A stretch of DNA of 64,000 nucleotides from Hirudo medicinalis (GCA_011800805.1 MPNW01000136.1:109571-173570); one strand, 5' to 3'. Counted from the stretch's first letter, positions 48,641 through 62,160 are shown. Numbers and translations: made by a program. Notes: generated by a model not told the origin, from the sequence alone.

Positions 48641-49808
48641 CTACTTCAAAAGCGATGAATTTTCGATGATCTCAACCTTTAAAAATCAGAACTCGTCGAT
48701 GTCAAAGTCAACGACTGGTTATTTATTGCATATTTAAACAAATAGCGATACCGACACGCTACTCTCAACAAACAACATGGAGTCACTCCACGCTACGATA
48801 GACTCGTCTGTTCGGTATTAGCGCATAAACCTATACCAAACAAACTTCCATCTTTATGGTTTATTACGGATAACTAAATAATTAACAGTATAAAATATTA
48901 ATACAACTGTGTTTTAAACCACACTTCCTTCTGATAGTAGGAATTCTTAAGTGGATTTGGAAAAGACGAGGCTGCGTTTTTTTCCAAAGTGATTATCAAG
49001 CGTGTTAATTATTGTGCTAATAATGTATTAAATGTGCATTAATAGTCGTCATTTAAAAAAATATAGATTTGCATGTTTCCCTTTTCTGGAATGTTCTTGC
49101 TATGGTTTGTGTAATTATTATTATATTGGCACTGAGCATAGGCCAAATTATGTCCTGAGCTAGGTTGGCAAGGTCGCCTTTTAGAATCTTTTTTCTACAA
49201 ATGGAATCGAAGGAATTGAATTTGAAATGTTTTGTGTGTTCTTTTCTTAACAGAACGAATTTATAACTTTAAAATGTTCATTAGAAGTTGATTAAAGTCC
49301 TATATTAATACATATTATTATAAATGTTGTTATAAATACCTACTTTAAAAAACTGTAAAACCTGGCTTCATGAAAAATATTAGGTTACTCAGTATCCACA
49401 CCAAAACGAAGAAAAAGGCACATTCCTTTATTTATATACAACTCAACTGAAAATGTTTGCATTATTTTCTCAACACCAAAAATACCAAAAATTAAAAAGG
49501 CCGATAATTCTAACTCTGATCCTAATCAAAGTCGATAGCCTAACTTGTAAAACCTTTGCTATTTGTGATAAAAGTGCAACATGGAAACATGCGTGTCCTT
49601 GATTTATCATTGTTAATCCCCGTTTTGATTTGTTTAGAAGTGTTATAGTTTATACTTGTAATTAGTACTTACAAAAGAATATTTAATTTCTTTTGTTAAA
49701 CTTAATGTTTGAAATTCACTTTTTATAAGCTGTGAAAAGTATGCTTATTGTTCTATGTTCGCTGTCTGGAGCTTCTTAATTTCTAATTAGTTTTTGCTTG
49801 GGTTTGGA
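48641..49808. other. Upstream region of DCAF17
   Basis: No confident exon on either strand. It should contain the promoter or 5' UTR of the plus-strand DCAF17 gene and possibly intron sequence of the antisense gene. Confidence 0.4.
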
Positions 49809-51275
49809 ATGAATATCTCCAAGAAAAATGTTTGTTGTGTTTTAAGAAATAGGGAATACGGAGAAAAAAATTACTACAGGTCCAATCTATTAATTTTAAA
49901 AGATTTGATAACAGAGAAAACGAATGACTTTACTGATTTTTGGAGGAATGAATCGAGACATTGTTTAATCGTGGAATCATTTCATGTCCTAGAGAATAAT
50001 ATGAGGAAATGTTATACGACGAATACATACTCTACCCCATTTGGGTTGTACAACATAGATAAACAAATTTCGAGGTATGGCCCAATAAGGGAATACATCA
50101 CTTCAAGAGGACCTGTGGAAAACACCAATGGAGAAAGCCAACTTTCTGTTTATGCTGTCACTAGAAAAAATTATTTATTACATTTAAATATTGCTACTGG
50201 AAAAATTGTTCATGCACTTCTGTTGTCTACAGAGTATTCATTCATCAAGATTGATTGGGATGTAACAGAAGAGAGATTTTATGTCTCGTCCACAAAAACC
50301 AAAAACCAAACCTCACCCTTTATGGCACTGCAGATATTTTCTGTGTGGCCCCTCAGATATAATGGGCTTTTTGAGATTCATCCCAAAATGTTTGGTGACA
50401 AGATGTCAGATGTCATGTTGTCAGATTACATGCTGACAGTATCCTATACAAATAATTTTGTGAGATTTTTCAAATTTCCATCACCTAGTACATGCTTCTC
50501 AGAAACACCATTCCTGCACAATGTAGCTTCTGCATTGCTGAAGTCCATGGAAGAGTTGTCGCTCAAGATAAACCTTGCAAGCAGCCCTGAAATGCTGTTG
50601 GAAGTTCCTGCTCCACACTCCATATTATCAATTGGTGGAATGCCATGGCATTACATTATTACTGAAAAATCTTGTCAGCACCTTTGGGAAATCAAATCCT
50701 TGGAAACAAACATCAAGTGCCACAAAGGCTTTATTGGGTCTCATGAGGCTCAACTTGATCCAGATCAATTGTTTTTCCACCCTCATGACTCAGAAAAAAT
50801 TGTTTTGCTTGAAAAAAATCTGGTCACTGTCTACAAAATAGATTCAGATGATATAAGGGCAAGCTCAGCATACAAATTGAAAGAGTTGTATACAATTACA
50901 GCCAAAGAAATGGACACTTCTAGCAAATTGATTAGATATACAAGTTCTGGAAGAGAAATTAAACCTACAATTAAGGATACATCTTTGAGTTCATCATACA
51001 ATTTAATGCAATGTTTGTCATTTGAAGATGAATTGGATTTCATAGTTGTAACCACAATTTTTCAGGACGTGTCTTCATCAAATTGGCACGGAATTGTCCA
51101 TATTCACAACAACCGGGACGGAAAGCTTTTGAGGAGTTATAAGATGAGTGAAATTTGGGATTTAGATGCTATTCATGGTGTAGAGATGGACTTGGATACA
51201 ATCTATCATTTCACAAAGGATAAAGGCAAATATGTTCTTTATATACATAGACTAAAAGTAGATGTATTTTCTTAG
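49809..51275 (+). CDS. DCAF17: DCAF17, DDB1- and CUL4-associated factor 17 (intronless)
   Basis: One uninterrupted 488-codon frame from the ATG at 49809. The alignment I recall to vertebrate DCAF17 (C2orf37) covers the whole length: NLLILKDLI near the start, NYLLHLNIATGKIVHALLLS, SFIKIDWDVTEERFYV, IFSVWPLRYNGLFEIHPKMF, then GGMPWHYIITEK (human GGHPWHYIVTP), YTSSGREIKPT, FEDELDFIVVTTIFQDV and KMSEIWDLDAIHGVEMD. DCAF17 is a nucleolar/nuclear substrate receptor candidate for CUL4-DDB1 ubiquitin ligase; in humans its loss causes Woodhouse-Sakati syndrome. Unlike its many-exon neighbours here, and unlike the multi-exon human gene, this copy has no intron. No premature stop or frameshift is present, so it is probably functional. 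Confidence 0.93.
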   Translation: MNISKKNVCCVLRNREYGEKNYYRSNLLILKDLITEKTNDFTDFWRNESRHCLIVESFHVLENNMRKCYTTNTYSTPFGLYNIDKQISRYGPIREYITSRGPVENTNGESQLSVYAVTRKNYLLHLNIATGKIVHALLLSTEYSFIKIDWDVTEERFYVSSTKTKNQTSPFMALQIFSVWPLRYNGLFEIHPKMFGDKMSDVMLSDYMLTVSYTNNFVRFFKFPSPSTCFSETPFLHNVASALLKSMEELSLKINLASSPEMLLEVPAPHSILSIGGMPWHYIITEKSCQHLWEIKSLETNIKCHKGFIGSHEAQLDPDQLFFHPHDSEKIVLLEKNLVTVYKIDSDDIRASSAYKLKELYTITAKEMDTSSKLIRYTSSGREIKPTIKDTSLSSSYNLMQCLSFEDELDFIVVTTIFQDVSSSNWHGIVHIHNNRDGKLLRSYKMSEIWDLDAIHGVEMDLDTIYHFTKDKGKYVLYIHRLKVDVFS

Positions 51276-51652
51276 CAAAAAATGTTTGAACATTAAAACC
51301 ACTTCCAATAAGATCCAATTTGATTCTATGACTTTCTTATATTAACATACTAACTTATTTAATGTGCCCAGAATTTTGAGGTGAAAACTATGTCCATATT
51401 GTGGGTTTGCTTGTATATATTTTGGCACATTTCCAGATTTTTAGCATTTTGACTATAGTATGAGTTTGTAATTTCTACATGTAATAATGAGATCATTTTT
51501 GACCTTGCAAATTTGTATTTATTTGCCCATCAGTACCTCATTATCATAAGCATTTGAACTCTCAGCTCTTTTTTCGAGATAAGGAAAAGGGTGCTAATGC
51601 ATTTAAACTTACCAAGAACATTACATTTGTTGCATCAGAAAATAAATTTTAC
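51276..51652. other. DCAF17 3' flank
   Basis: Presumed 3' UTR. AATAAA at about 51640-51645 is a candidate signal. No poly(A) tract marking a recent retro-insertion is visible right after the stop. Confidence 0.4.
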
Positions 51653-51847
51653 CTTTGAAAATGATTGCAGTAATGTATTTTGTTCGGCGACTATACACGC
51701 TTGCGTGGCGTCAACCTCTAAGGCTTGACTTACATTTTCGCAAACCTCGCCTTTCACGTTTGTTCTCGTCACTTTCAAAGTGAAGGTTTCATGCTTTAGT
51801 ACGTAAGTACCGGAGCGGGATAATGCCACACCCAAAATGAGATTCAT
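51653..51847 (-). CDS. Candidate first exon of an unidentified minus-strand gene
   Basis: ATG at 51847-51845 opens 65 codons (MNLILGVALSRSGTYVLKHE through ATQACIVAEQNTLLQSFSK) and stops at a good donor, AAG|GTAAAA, in phase 0. Composition looks like real coding sequence, but I do not recognise it. The next phase-0 acceptor I can support on this strand is at 48640. Joining them would place the whole DCAF17 gene inside this gene's intron. It could also belong to a separate gene. Confidence 0.4.
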
Positions 51848-52556
51848 TTTGCAAAATTGGAATTTGCACCAAATAATGTATTGCCACGTTGGAACGAAAG
51901 TGGCCAGAAAACTAAAGGAATGACCACTTTCTTCGTAGGACAAACAACAAAAAGTCACTTTGATTGACTGGCGCACCAAAAGATGGACATTTAATGGCTT
52001 ATTTGTGTATCCGATACCTCGAGGAGTCTAACATGCGACAGGTCGTTTACGTCCAAGAGTTATGAGCGACATGAAACAATTTTTGAAATTAAATGACTTA
52101 TTCATCACCTTAACTTTTTTATTTACGCAAAGTTGAATTTTTGTTTCGTTTTAAAATGTTGGTGTTTTATATGTATGTATGGTCACTAATTCTTGATATA
52201 ATGGTAAACATGAAAATAGATGAACATTAAATTATTAAAATTTATTTGAGTAAATTAACAATCATGTTTTAAATTATTGGGTAGCACAACCATTTCAAGC
52301 CAAGCAGTCGCCATCTTTACAGTTTTCTTTGTATAGGTCGGCGCGAGAATTTTCAATTCTGGGATATTTTTACGACAATTTGTTGATCTGCTTACCTTGT
52401 GAGTTTTTGTTAATATTGAAATGGACTTTGATTATGTGATGACTTTATGTTCTTGATAGTCTAATTATGTTGCTGCGAATATAGTTGTTTGAACGGATTG
52501 AATTGGGCATTGGCTGTTTGAACGTATGGATTTGTATTTGTTTTTAGCGCAACAGC
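51848..52556. promoter_or_regulatory. Intergenic region upstream of HP1
   Basis: Separates the divergent minus-strand candidate exon from HP1. A pyrimidine-rich acceptor (TTTTTAG at about 52541-52547), 9 nt before the HP1 ATG, suggests a 5' non-coding exon farther upstream, around 52300-52400. Confidence 0.4.
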
Positions 52557-54202
<1,646 letters not shown>

Positions 54203-54302
54203 ACAAAACTGTTGTTGGTGACCATTGAACGTTGTGTAACAGTTGTGTTATTTTTATGAGGAAGCCATAAAATTTCTTCACAGTAATTCACAAGAATTGT
54301 GA

Positions 54303-54497
54303 TTAGTGGTGGGAAATGTCAGATAAGTTAGTCTGGATGGCTTCGACACTACTCTTTGGTTTGCTTTGAGCGTCTATTTGTGCTGCGGGTTTTTGGATGT
54401 TAATTAATTTGTTTTGTGCGATCTGGGTTCCTACTTCATTTGACCAAGCTACAATCTGTTGCTCGAGTAAGCGACTTTTATTTTGCATAATTGTCAT
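54303..54497 (-). CDS. Possible last exon of the KIF26-like gene
   Basis: A minus-strand frame reading KSRLLEQQIVAWSNEVGTQI, then AQNKLINIQ, up to a TAA at 54305-54303. It looks like a helical segment. It could be spliced from a donor at CCCAG|GTGATC (54699), which would bypass the TGA at 54696-54694. The phases agree (AG + T), but the acceptor (near 54480) is purine-rich and weak. Otherwise the gene ends at 54694. Confidence 0.35.
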   Translation of the reverse strand: MTIMQNKSRLLEQQIVAWSNEVGTQIAQNKLINIQKPAAQIDAQSKPKSSVEAIQTNLSDISHH

Positions 54498-54693
54498 GCA
54501 GTGGATTCAGATGTAGAGATAAAAATAACAAAATCAAGTGGAAATGAATCAAAAATAAACAATTGCACGCCTGCAGGGTGCATAGCAGTCTGGAAAAGCC
54601 TAGGTAGTTTTTAGAATGTTGGAATCCTCGTGCGGTGTGAGCACCCGTCGGCCGACGTGCTCATTATCTTCGGATTGGTCACGTTCCCAAGGA

Positions 54694-56844
54694 TCACCTG
54701 GGAGGTCGGTCGATTGCACTTGCTTTGAGAGACATTGATGGCTGTAGTGTAGATCTGTTGCCATCTACTGCATGGAAGACGAGTAAGTTGTGTTTGTGTT
54801 TCGATTCCTGGAACTCTGTGTCCGACGTGTCGCCGGTGTCCGCTCTGCTTGAGATGTGTCCGAGGCAGAATGCCGAGCTGGCGTTGTGTGGTTTGGTTTT
54901 GGCTTGTGCTCCTTCTGCCTTCCTACGGTACTTTGCTGCACAGGACAGTAGCACCATAGCCAGACTGCAGCGTTCTTTTTTGGGGGATGTGAAGGTCTTG
55001 GAGGGTGATCGATGCAGGTTGAGTCCATGTGGAGGGAAGCAGTTGGGGATGTTGTGGATAGATCTGTCTTCATTTTCCAAACTTGGGACAAAGATAGTTT
55101 CTGATGAGGAGTAATTGCGACTCGACTTGAGATTGCTTCTTCCTGATAAGTTGGTTTTCTTGGAGCGGTTTCTTCTGAGTGATTCGTGAATGCTGCAGCG
55201 TTCAGCCACTGGTGATTCTTCATTCAAACTGTGGCAGGAGGCTCCATCCGGCCTTAATTTCCTTACCACCAGTTCTTGAAAAGCGTGGCTTGTATTTGCA
55301 GTCCCATTGCACATCTTGAAAGAGGTTTTAGCCTGGGACATTACTGATGTTTTTAGCCTGGGGTTGGATTTCTCAAAGACACAATTAGCTTTTGTTTCCC
55401 CCAGATTAGTGGTTTGTAAGAAGGAGTTCTGAGCTGTCATCTGGTTATCGTTAATGTCTAAGTGGCCATCGGCCACGCAAGCATCGTAATCGGGTGGCGG
55501 CGAGTTGCATTCCTGTGTTATTACAGGAGAATCAAAAGTAGCTAGTGGAGAGGCATTTTGGAAGTACTCCATGAGTACTGGTTTAAGATTGTGTCGATTT
55601 TTCGGGGACTGAAACGACTTTATAAGTTCTTTTCTCGAATGAAGAAGTTGACTGAACTTGGAGAATCCGGATTCCTGGATGGAACTGACCCAATCCGCGA
55701 TGCGATCGTCCTGAATGCACTCACCAGGTTCAGCCTTTGCCCGATCTATTTTTGTTTTCGGATGTTTATTCTCCTTTGACGTAGTGAGATGTTTCGGAGA
55801 TTTTGGCTCTGGGTTTCTGCAGTCATTCTTCACATGACACTTACAATAGCAGTTGTCAGGAAGGAAGTCTTCGAATTCATTGAAGCGGGAGTCGCTTGGA
55901 AGTGAGAATTTCTGATGAATCAAGTCTTGTTTGTGTTTTTCAAAGAAATTATGAAATGCTGTAATGTCGGGACTGGCAGTTACAAAATATTTTTCATCTT
56001 GGAAGGTTTGGTGAAATTGTGATTGTTGCTGTTTTTCTGTTGCGCATTGTTGTTCGTTCTCGGTATTTATTGGAGCAAAACAGCGGGTTGTTTTGTAACT
56101 AGATTCATTCGAACACATTTGCTGGTGTTTGTGCTTCAAGGCAGAATACAGTTTTTTTATTTTCGGTGATTTGAGACCGTGAATTCCAGGACATGGGGTG
56201 GTCCAAAACTCCTGAGGTCCGTCGATCCAGTGCTCGGAAAGTACTGGCCCTCTGCCCGGCCCATCAATCCACAATTCACCGTTGGATTCCGTCAGAACCA
56301 GCTTATTGTCTTTCAAAAGTTCCCGACAAATTTCGATTTTGGTTAATTTCTCGTTATCATCATCGGTTTGAGTTGGTTTGGAACCTTCATAGAAACTGTG
56401 GGTGACCTCTCTTCCCTGAGGCTGGCATCGCTCGATGATTGGCGAGGATTTGATCTCGTAGATGGTCTTTGAAGGCGCTTTCCTGTGCACCTTGGCTTGA
56501 AATTCTGCTTCCGAGAAAAGAGGATCAACGGATTTTCTGAGATTTGATAAATTTTTTGGATATATTTTAGGCCTAGGCGGAATGGTTTTGTTTGGGACTT
56601 GGGCAAGAGATTGAGGCTGAGGTTCAGTGTGTTTGATGTCTGAAACTTTCTTTGCCACAAAGATGACGGTGTCCACTGACTGTTCGCTGCTGGAAGAATA
56701 ATCAATGTCAGACCCCTTGGTAGAACTTCCTGATGAGCTTGGAGAGACTCCATTTGGAATGGAATTCTTAACGAACAAATAAGAATCATTGCGACGCATG
56801 CAAAACATTGAGTGGAAGTAAACTTCATCCATTATAATATTTTT

Positions 56845-56875
<31 letters not shown>

Positions 56876-59800
56876 GGTAATAATAATAATTAAAAAAAAT
56901 AACAACATCAACAATAATAATAATAACTTTCCCATCTACTAGTTCCTTATTTTATACATCTATTTAATAATTAGTTATCTTCAGGCCAATTTCCTCGTTC
57001 CTTCAAGGAGGTACAGGTTCGATCCATACTTAAAAAATCTACACTTGACGCACAACAACCTTCGTCATACAGACCAATTTCCAATCTCAGCATACTTTCA
57101 AAACTTCTGGAGCGCCTTGTTCTCAGCCGTCTCCTCACCCATCTCAACAACAATGCACTCCTCCCCAAGACTCAGTCAGCATATCGTCTGCATCATTCCA
57201 CGGAGAGGTGTCCCGAGAGTTGTGTCTGACACCAGGGTGGCATTGGACGTTGGTCACGTTTCCCTCCTTCTGCCTCTTGACATGTCTACGGCGTTTGACA
57301 CTGTGGACCATTACATCCTCATTGCCAGATTGGATAAAACATTTGGTTTAGAACATACCTTTTAGGAAGAAGTCAAACAATACTATCTTCGTCCTCAGGC
57401 AACGTTAAACAGCGCATTCAATTAGGCGTTCCAAAGGGCTCTGCACTGGGATCAATTCTTTTCTCCCTGTATGTACCCGACATTACGGATATCGTTGCCG
57501 CCCATGGTCTCTCCAGCCACCAGTATGCAGATGACACCCAGATCTACGGCCACTGAGGCGTTGAGGGCGTTCCGTATCTTGTCTGTCGAGTGTCAACCTG
57601 TTTCAGAGAGTCTCATGGACATCACCCAATCGGCTCAACCCTGACAAAACAGAGGCAATATGGTTTGGATCTGCGGTTGCATCCAGCCGCATTGGCTCCC
57701 TAACACTTCAATTGACAGGTGTAACCATCATCAGTCCTTCGCAGACAGTCAGAAGCCTTTGAGTGATCTTGGATACATCTCTGACGATGGGTCCTCAAGT
57801 TGGTCGGGTTGCGGTCATCAGTTACGTCAAGCTTCGTGTCCTCAAGGAGGCTAAACCATTTGTGCACATCAAATTTTCATATCCCTCATAGTTCAACTCA
57901 TCCTCTCAAAGCTCGATTACTGCAATTCGATTCTGGTCAATGCCAGTCGCCGGAATCCCAACATCCTTCAAGCAGTCATGAACATAGCGTCGAGGCTCAT
58001 TTATGATGGAAGGTCTTCTGACCACATCACTCCTCTCCTCAGAAACCTGCACTGGCTAAGAATTCCGGACAGAATCACCTTCAAAATCATGCTTCTAGTC
58101 TACGGAGCCGCCACAGGCAGTGCTCCTCAATACCTCGGACCGAACCTTTGACAAGCACATCTGCTATCCCCGGTAGGGCATCCCTCCGGTCCTCCACCAA
58201 CAGGACTCTTGTCATTCGTAGGTCCCGGACAGTCAGGCAGGGAGACCGGTCGTTCCATGTCTGCGGACCCAGGATATGGAATTCTCTTCCCACCGAAGTC
58301 CGTCTTGCACCGACAATAGAACTTTTTAAACCTCTATTTAAAACCTACCTGTTCAGTCAATCGTCATGAATTAATTTTGTCTTTTTATCATTACATCTTT
58401 TCCATGGCAACATTTTGTTTACTCACTCAATGGAAGAACTGAATTGTCGGCTGTCTATTATAGTGTCTGCACATCCCTTTGAGCTAATTTGAGCACTTAA
58501 AAAATGGGATTAATAAATATAAATGTAATAATCATAATAATAATAACGATAAAAAAAATTTCACTAATAATTATTACCTTATTCTTGATAATTATAAATA
58601 TGGCACAAGACTTTCTAATGTTAAAGTAATAATTTCTTTAATTATTTCTAACTCTTGATCGTCGCTTGGCCGAGGACCTTTGGATTTGTGATGCGAGGTG
58701 AATGACTTGCAGGGTCTGATGGTAGGACTTGACGGCTGGGGAGACATGTGCCACCATGCAGGCCACCATGTTGGGGGAGGAAGAAAAGATCCGCTTGAGA
58801 AGTAGGCTCAGCTTGCTATCGCTACAATCAGCACCGCGTACAATGATTGGTTTTGTAATAATCAACATTTTATGGGTAATTTTCAAACATATTTACTAAA
58901 ATAAAAAAAAAATTTGAAGTTGTTTAATTAAAGAAAATTTCAAATGAGTTCATCTCAGTGCATTTCAGTTGCTCAAGGCATAAATACAATTGAAAGGATA
59001 AAAGCATTCTTTCAATGAATATATTTTATACAGGTACAGTTTTGTCTTCCAGGTGTTTTCCACTCACCAATGAGAAAGGAGCTTCTTTCCACTCAAAAGA
59101 GCAAAGAAGACGTTCCCAAGTTCGGACAGACTCATCGAGTTGCTGGAATCCTTGTGTTTGCAGCAACTTCCGAGGTCCAACAGATGGATGCGACTATGAA
59201 GACAGGATTCTTCTTGACAAACATTGAAAAGATCTTAAGATTAACTCAATGTAATTTATTACTTATGCATATTAATAAACCATACCTAATCACCCATTTG
59301 CAACTTAAATTTTTTTATGCAAATACAAACTGAAACTTCAAATTTTAGGAATACTTCACAATAAAAATGAACATCGAATTATTCAACATAAAAACAATCA
59401 AGGTTTGTCAAAATTTGAATTAGTTTCATTAGTATCATGGCCAACTTTCTTGTGATTCATCGAAGCGCTGTTGAAATACGTGCATGGTGTAGAGGAAGTG
59501 AGAGTTTCTTCTCTCATTGTCGTCTGCTTGAAAGGTTTAAAAGTTAATTTAGTTTTTTTTTTTAAATGGCGATGAAAGGTTCTAATATTAATTTCAAGTT
59601 ACACTATTAATAATGGAAAATAATAGTGCGCATTTTGTTTTAAAATATTAATGAATTATTCATTAATACGACAAATTCATTAAAAATAAATAACTTATAA
59701 ATAAGTAGTAAGATTGATTTTGATGCAATTAAATAAAAAACTAGCGTTTAGTTATGATGACATCAGAAGAGAGTAGTAGAAAAGCTCGGTAAGAGCAGTG

Positions 59801-60447
59801 ATGAGCCATTGTGCGGTTGCATGAAAAGGAATTTTATTTAAAACTCTTAAAGAATTCCGATTAAAAGACTTCAAAGTTTATGACGCTGTGAGCGCACAAA
59901 AGTGAAGTCGGCCACCACCACCTGATATCGTCCTGGCTGCTATGGCGGCGTCAAGGAAGAGAGCAGCGTGTTCGGCTGTTGGTGCCACGTGGCTCTTCAT
60001 CGCATCCAATGGGTCGGAACTCGGAATGGAATGAGACTCAGCTGTTTGAATAAATTAACATAATTAAAGAGATTCTCCATCAAAATGAAGGTAATAAAAT
60101 CCATTCATACCAACCCGATGCAAACGAGTCCGAGAGCAAGTCCTTGACATCTTCATGTCTTCCGGTCACTTCCAGAGCTGAAACACTGACCGAATATCTG
60201 AAGTAACCAAGTTAAAAGTATTACTTAATTTCAAGTAGTCACATCACTAGAAAGAGTTTAGCACGGGACTGACAAATTACTTTAGGAATTGCAATTTTCA
60301 ATTGGGTGAAAGGCACTCAACATCCAAACCTGGTGCCCGTGGATCTTTTGAGGTCATCAAGAATGCGAAACAACCATGCAATGGAGCAAGGAATGATGCC
60401 AAAGAGATCAGGTCTGTCGTCGACTCCAAGCATTGTGTACGTTTTGC
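54694..60447 (-). CDS. KIF26: KIF26/VAB-8-type kinesin, motor core and tail (5' exons not found)
   Basis: Seven minus-strand exons with agreeing phases: 60447-60330, 60197-60115, 60041-59922, 59523-59446, 59209-59068, 58821-58653, and a large tail exon from about 56766 to 54694. The motor begins inside the P-loop (GKTYTMLG), then IIPCSIAWLFRILDD, RYSVSVSALEV, APTAEHAALFLDAAIAART, HFLYTMHVFQQR and IHLLDLGSC, followed by SLSELGNVFFALLSG, DSKLSLLL and MVAHVSPAVKSYHQTL. Switch II reads DLGSC instead of the usual DLAGSE, which is the KIF26 signature of an ATPase-deficient kinesin. The tail starts with DYSSSSEQSVDTVIFV (vertebrate KIF26: YSSSSEQSCDTVIYVG) and is otherwise disordered, with a repeated WIDGP motif. 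KIF26/VAB-8 proteins act in axon and cell migration and signalling rather than transport. Residues before the P-loop were not found to 64000 and may lie outside the window. Confidence 0.9.
56848..56930. repeat. (AAT)n microsatellite
   Basis: Imperfect AAT runs next to the LINE insertion, within the KIF26 intron. Confidence 0.85.
56985..58550 (+). mobile_element. Degenerate non-LTR retrotransposon (CR1/L2/Jockey-like) in a KIF26 intron
   Basis: Plus-strand remains of a LINE reverse transcriptase in several frames: SYRPISNLS-like, LLERLVLSRLLTHL, QSAYR, then LDMSTAFDTVDH, GVPKGSALG with SILFSLY, the catalytic YADDTQIY at 57524-57547, and a 3' WNSLPTEVRLAPTIELFKPL with FKTYLF. Stops and frameshifts interrupt it. 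The 3' end (about 58490-58550) carries TTTGAGC strings and an AATAAATATAAATGTAATAATAATAA tail of the kind many CR1/L2-like LINEs have. It lies antisense within the KIF26 intron between 58653 and 56766, leaving both flanking exons intact. Confidence 0.9.
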
Positions 60448-61940
60448 CTGGAAAAGTCACCTTTACATTCAGTCTGTAACCGATTCAAATGTGTTTTATA
60501 CTCTCGACTCCAAGTGATTTCAATCAAGCAATTAAACGCTTGTTTAAAAATTGCTGATTCAATGCTTCTAATGAAAACATGAACAAGTGGGGAAACATGA
60601 AGGAAATCAAGAACAATTTATGGACAAAACATTATTTTTAAATAAACATAATATTTATTTATTTATTATGATACAATAAAATATTATATAAGAACCAGGT
60701 GGTAATATCATCATTGTGACGGCCTGTAAACTCTGGCAATGTGGCATCGACAACGAAAGGATCGAAACTTCCATTAGAGGTGCATTGTGCTGAAAATTTA
60801 TTGGATCACAAGCAGGCATTCACGTTTACGTGCATGCATCTCTGCGGAGGAGTGAGGGAGTGAAAAGGAGTAAGGAATGCAAAATGGAATGGACCTGCTA
60901 AGGGTCGATTGCTGGTTGAAACATTGTTTTCCTGGTTAAACGTTCCTGGTCAAGAAATAACAGTTTCGAACAAATGATTTTCATTCCGCCATTTCGTGCA
61001 GGTGCGCTCGAAGGGAGAGATGATTGCGCTATTTGATGTATGGAGTATGAAAGGACTCCTCCGATTGGCTGATAAATCAACTCATTACAGCATCACATTA
61101 ATCATTCTGCTTAATGTGAAATTGGCGCCAAAATGTCAGATACGAAATATTCGCTGGTCCTGTCTTCGTGTCTTTTAATATCCATCCTTCATTTGTTGAT
61201 CCTTCATTCCTTCATCCATGCATTCACACATTCATGCATTCGTACATTCGCATACCAACGCAGAGTGAATGATAGATTGAAGACGAAATGTTGGAATGCA
61301 GGCTGAATTGGAAACGGAGGGAAGCAATCGTCATGGAAATGGCTGTAAATGTTTACGAGCACTGAGGGGCGGGAAATTAACTTTTATATTCGCACGTCGC
61401 TCATCGTAGCAAGTGCTTGCATTATTTAGCGCCTGCGAGTCATTTCCCATCTGAATAATGAATTATTGGTCGGTTGTGAGAGTTATTATAATTATTATTT
61501 ATTATGAAAATAATTTAACGAGGCAGTGGCGTGTTAATCTGCAGCGCTAATTAATTAATTCCATTGAATGTGCGTGAACAGGTTGAACCAGCCAATCCAG
61601 GTGCGACACGATGATTACGCAATGGTGCACACCAATCTCTCATTCCGTCCATTACCACGTCCAATCGGTTTCCATGGAAACAAGAGCGATTACAGAAATT
61701 TTAGGAGGAGCGGCAAATTGAATGAAGCCACAAGATGACAACTTCAGGGTGGTCTTTGTTTCATCCAGAAATTAATGAAATGAATATGAATATGACTCTA
61801 GCGCCAACCTCACGACAGGTGTCATGTTTATGTAGCGCAAAATTTATAATTGATACCGATAGTTACGGTAATTGTCCTTTCTTTTCTAGGAGGCAGACTT
61901 ACGAACTGGCGGCTATGATGACGATGTTGATTCTTTTAGT
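60448..61940. other. No exon recognised upstream of the KIF26 P-loop exon
   Basis: Probably intron or 5' flank of the KIF26-like gene. A short stretch near 60700-60795 reads NGSFDPFVVDATLPEFTG on the minus strand but lacks a clean donor and resembles no kinesin segment. A run of CATTCATTC-type sequence lies at about 61190-61250. Confidence 0.4.
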
Positions 61941-61941
61941 T

Positions 61942-61979
<38 letters not shown>

Positions 61980-62010
61980 GAAGATGATAACGATGATGAT
62001 GATGACATCG
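61941..62010. repeat. (GAT)n microsatellite
   Basis: Pure then interrupted ATG/GAT array. Confidence 0.95.
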
Positions 62011-62100
62011 GTTGATGCAACTTCTGTATCCATTGTGCTGACTCTTTGATGTATTTTGCACAGAGGTTCCAATCAATAACTTAGAGAGGAAACGTTGTGA

Positions 62101-62125
62101 AGACGACGACGACGACGACGACGAC

Positions 62126-62160
<35 letters not shown>

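Noticed and set aside
60700..60795. Possible extra KIF26 exon (NGSFDPFVVDATLPEFTG)
   Set aside because: A plausible acceptor exists, but there is no clean donor and no resemblance to the kinesin segment expected before the P-loop.
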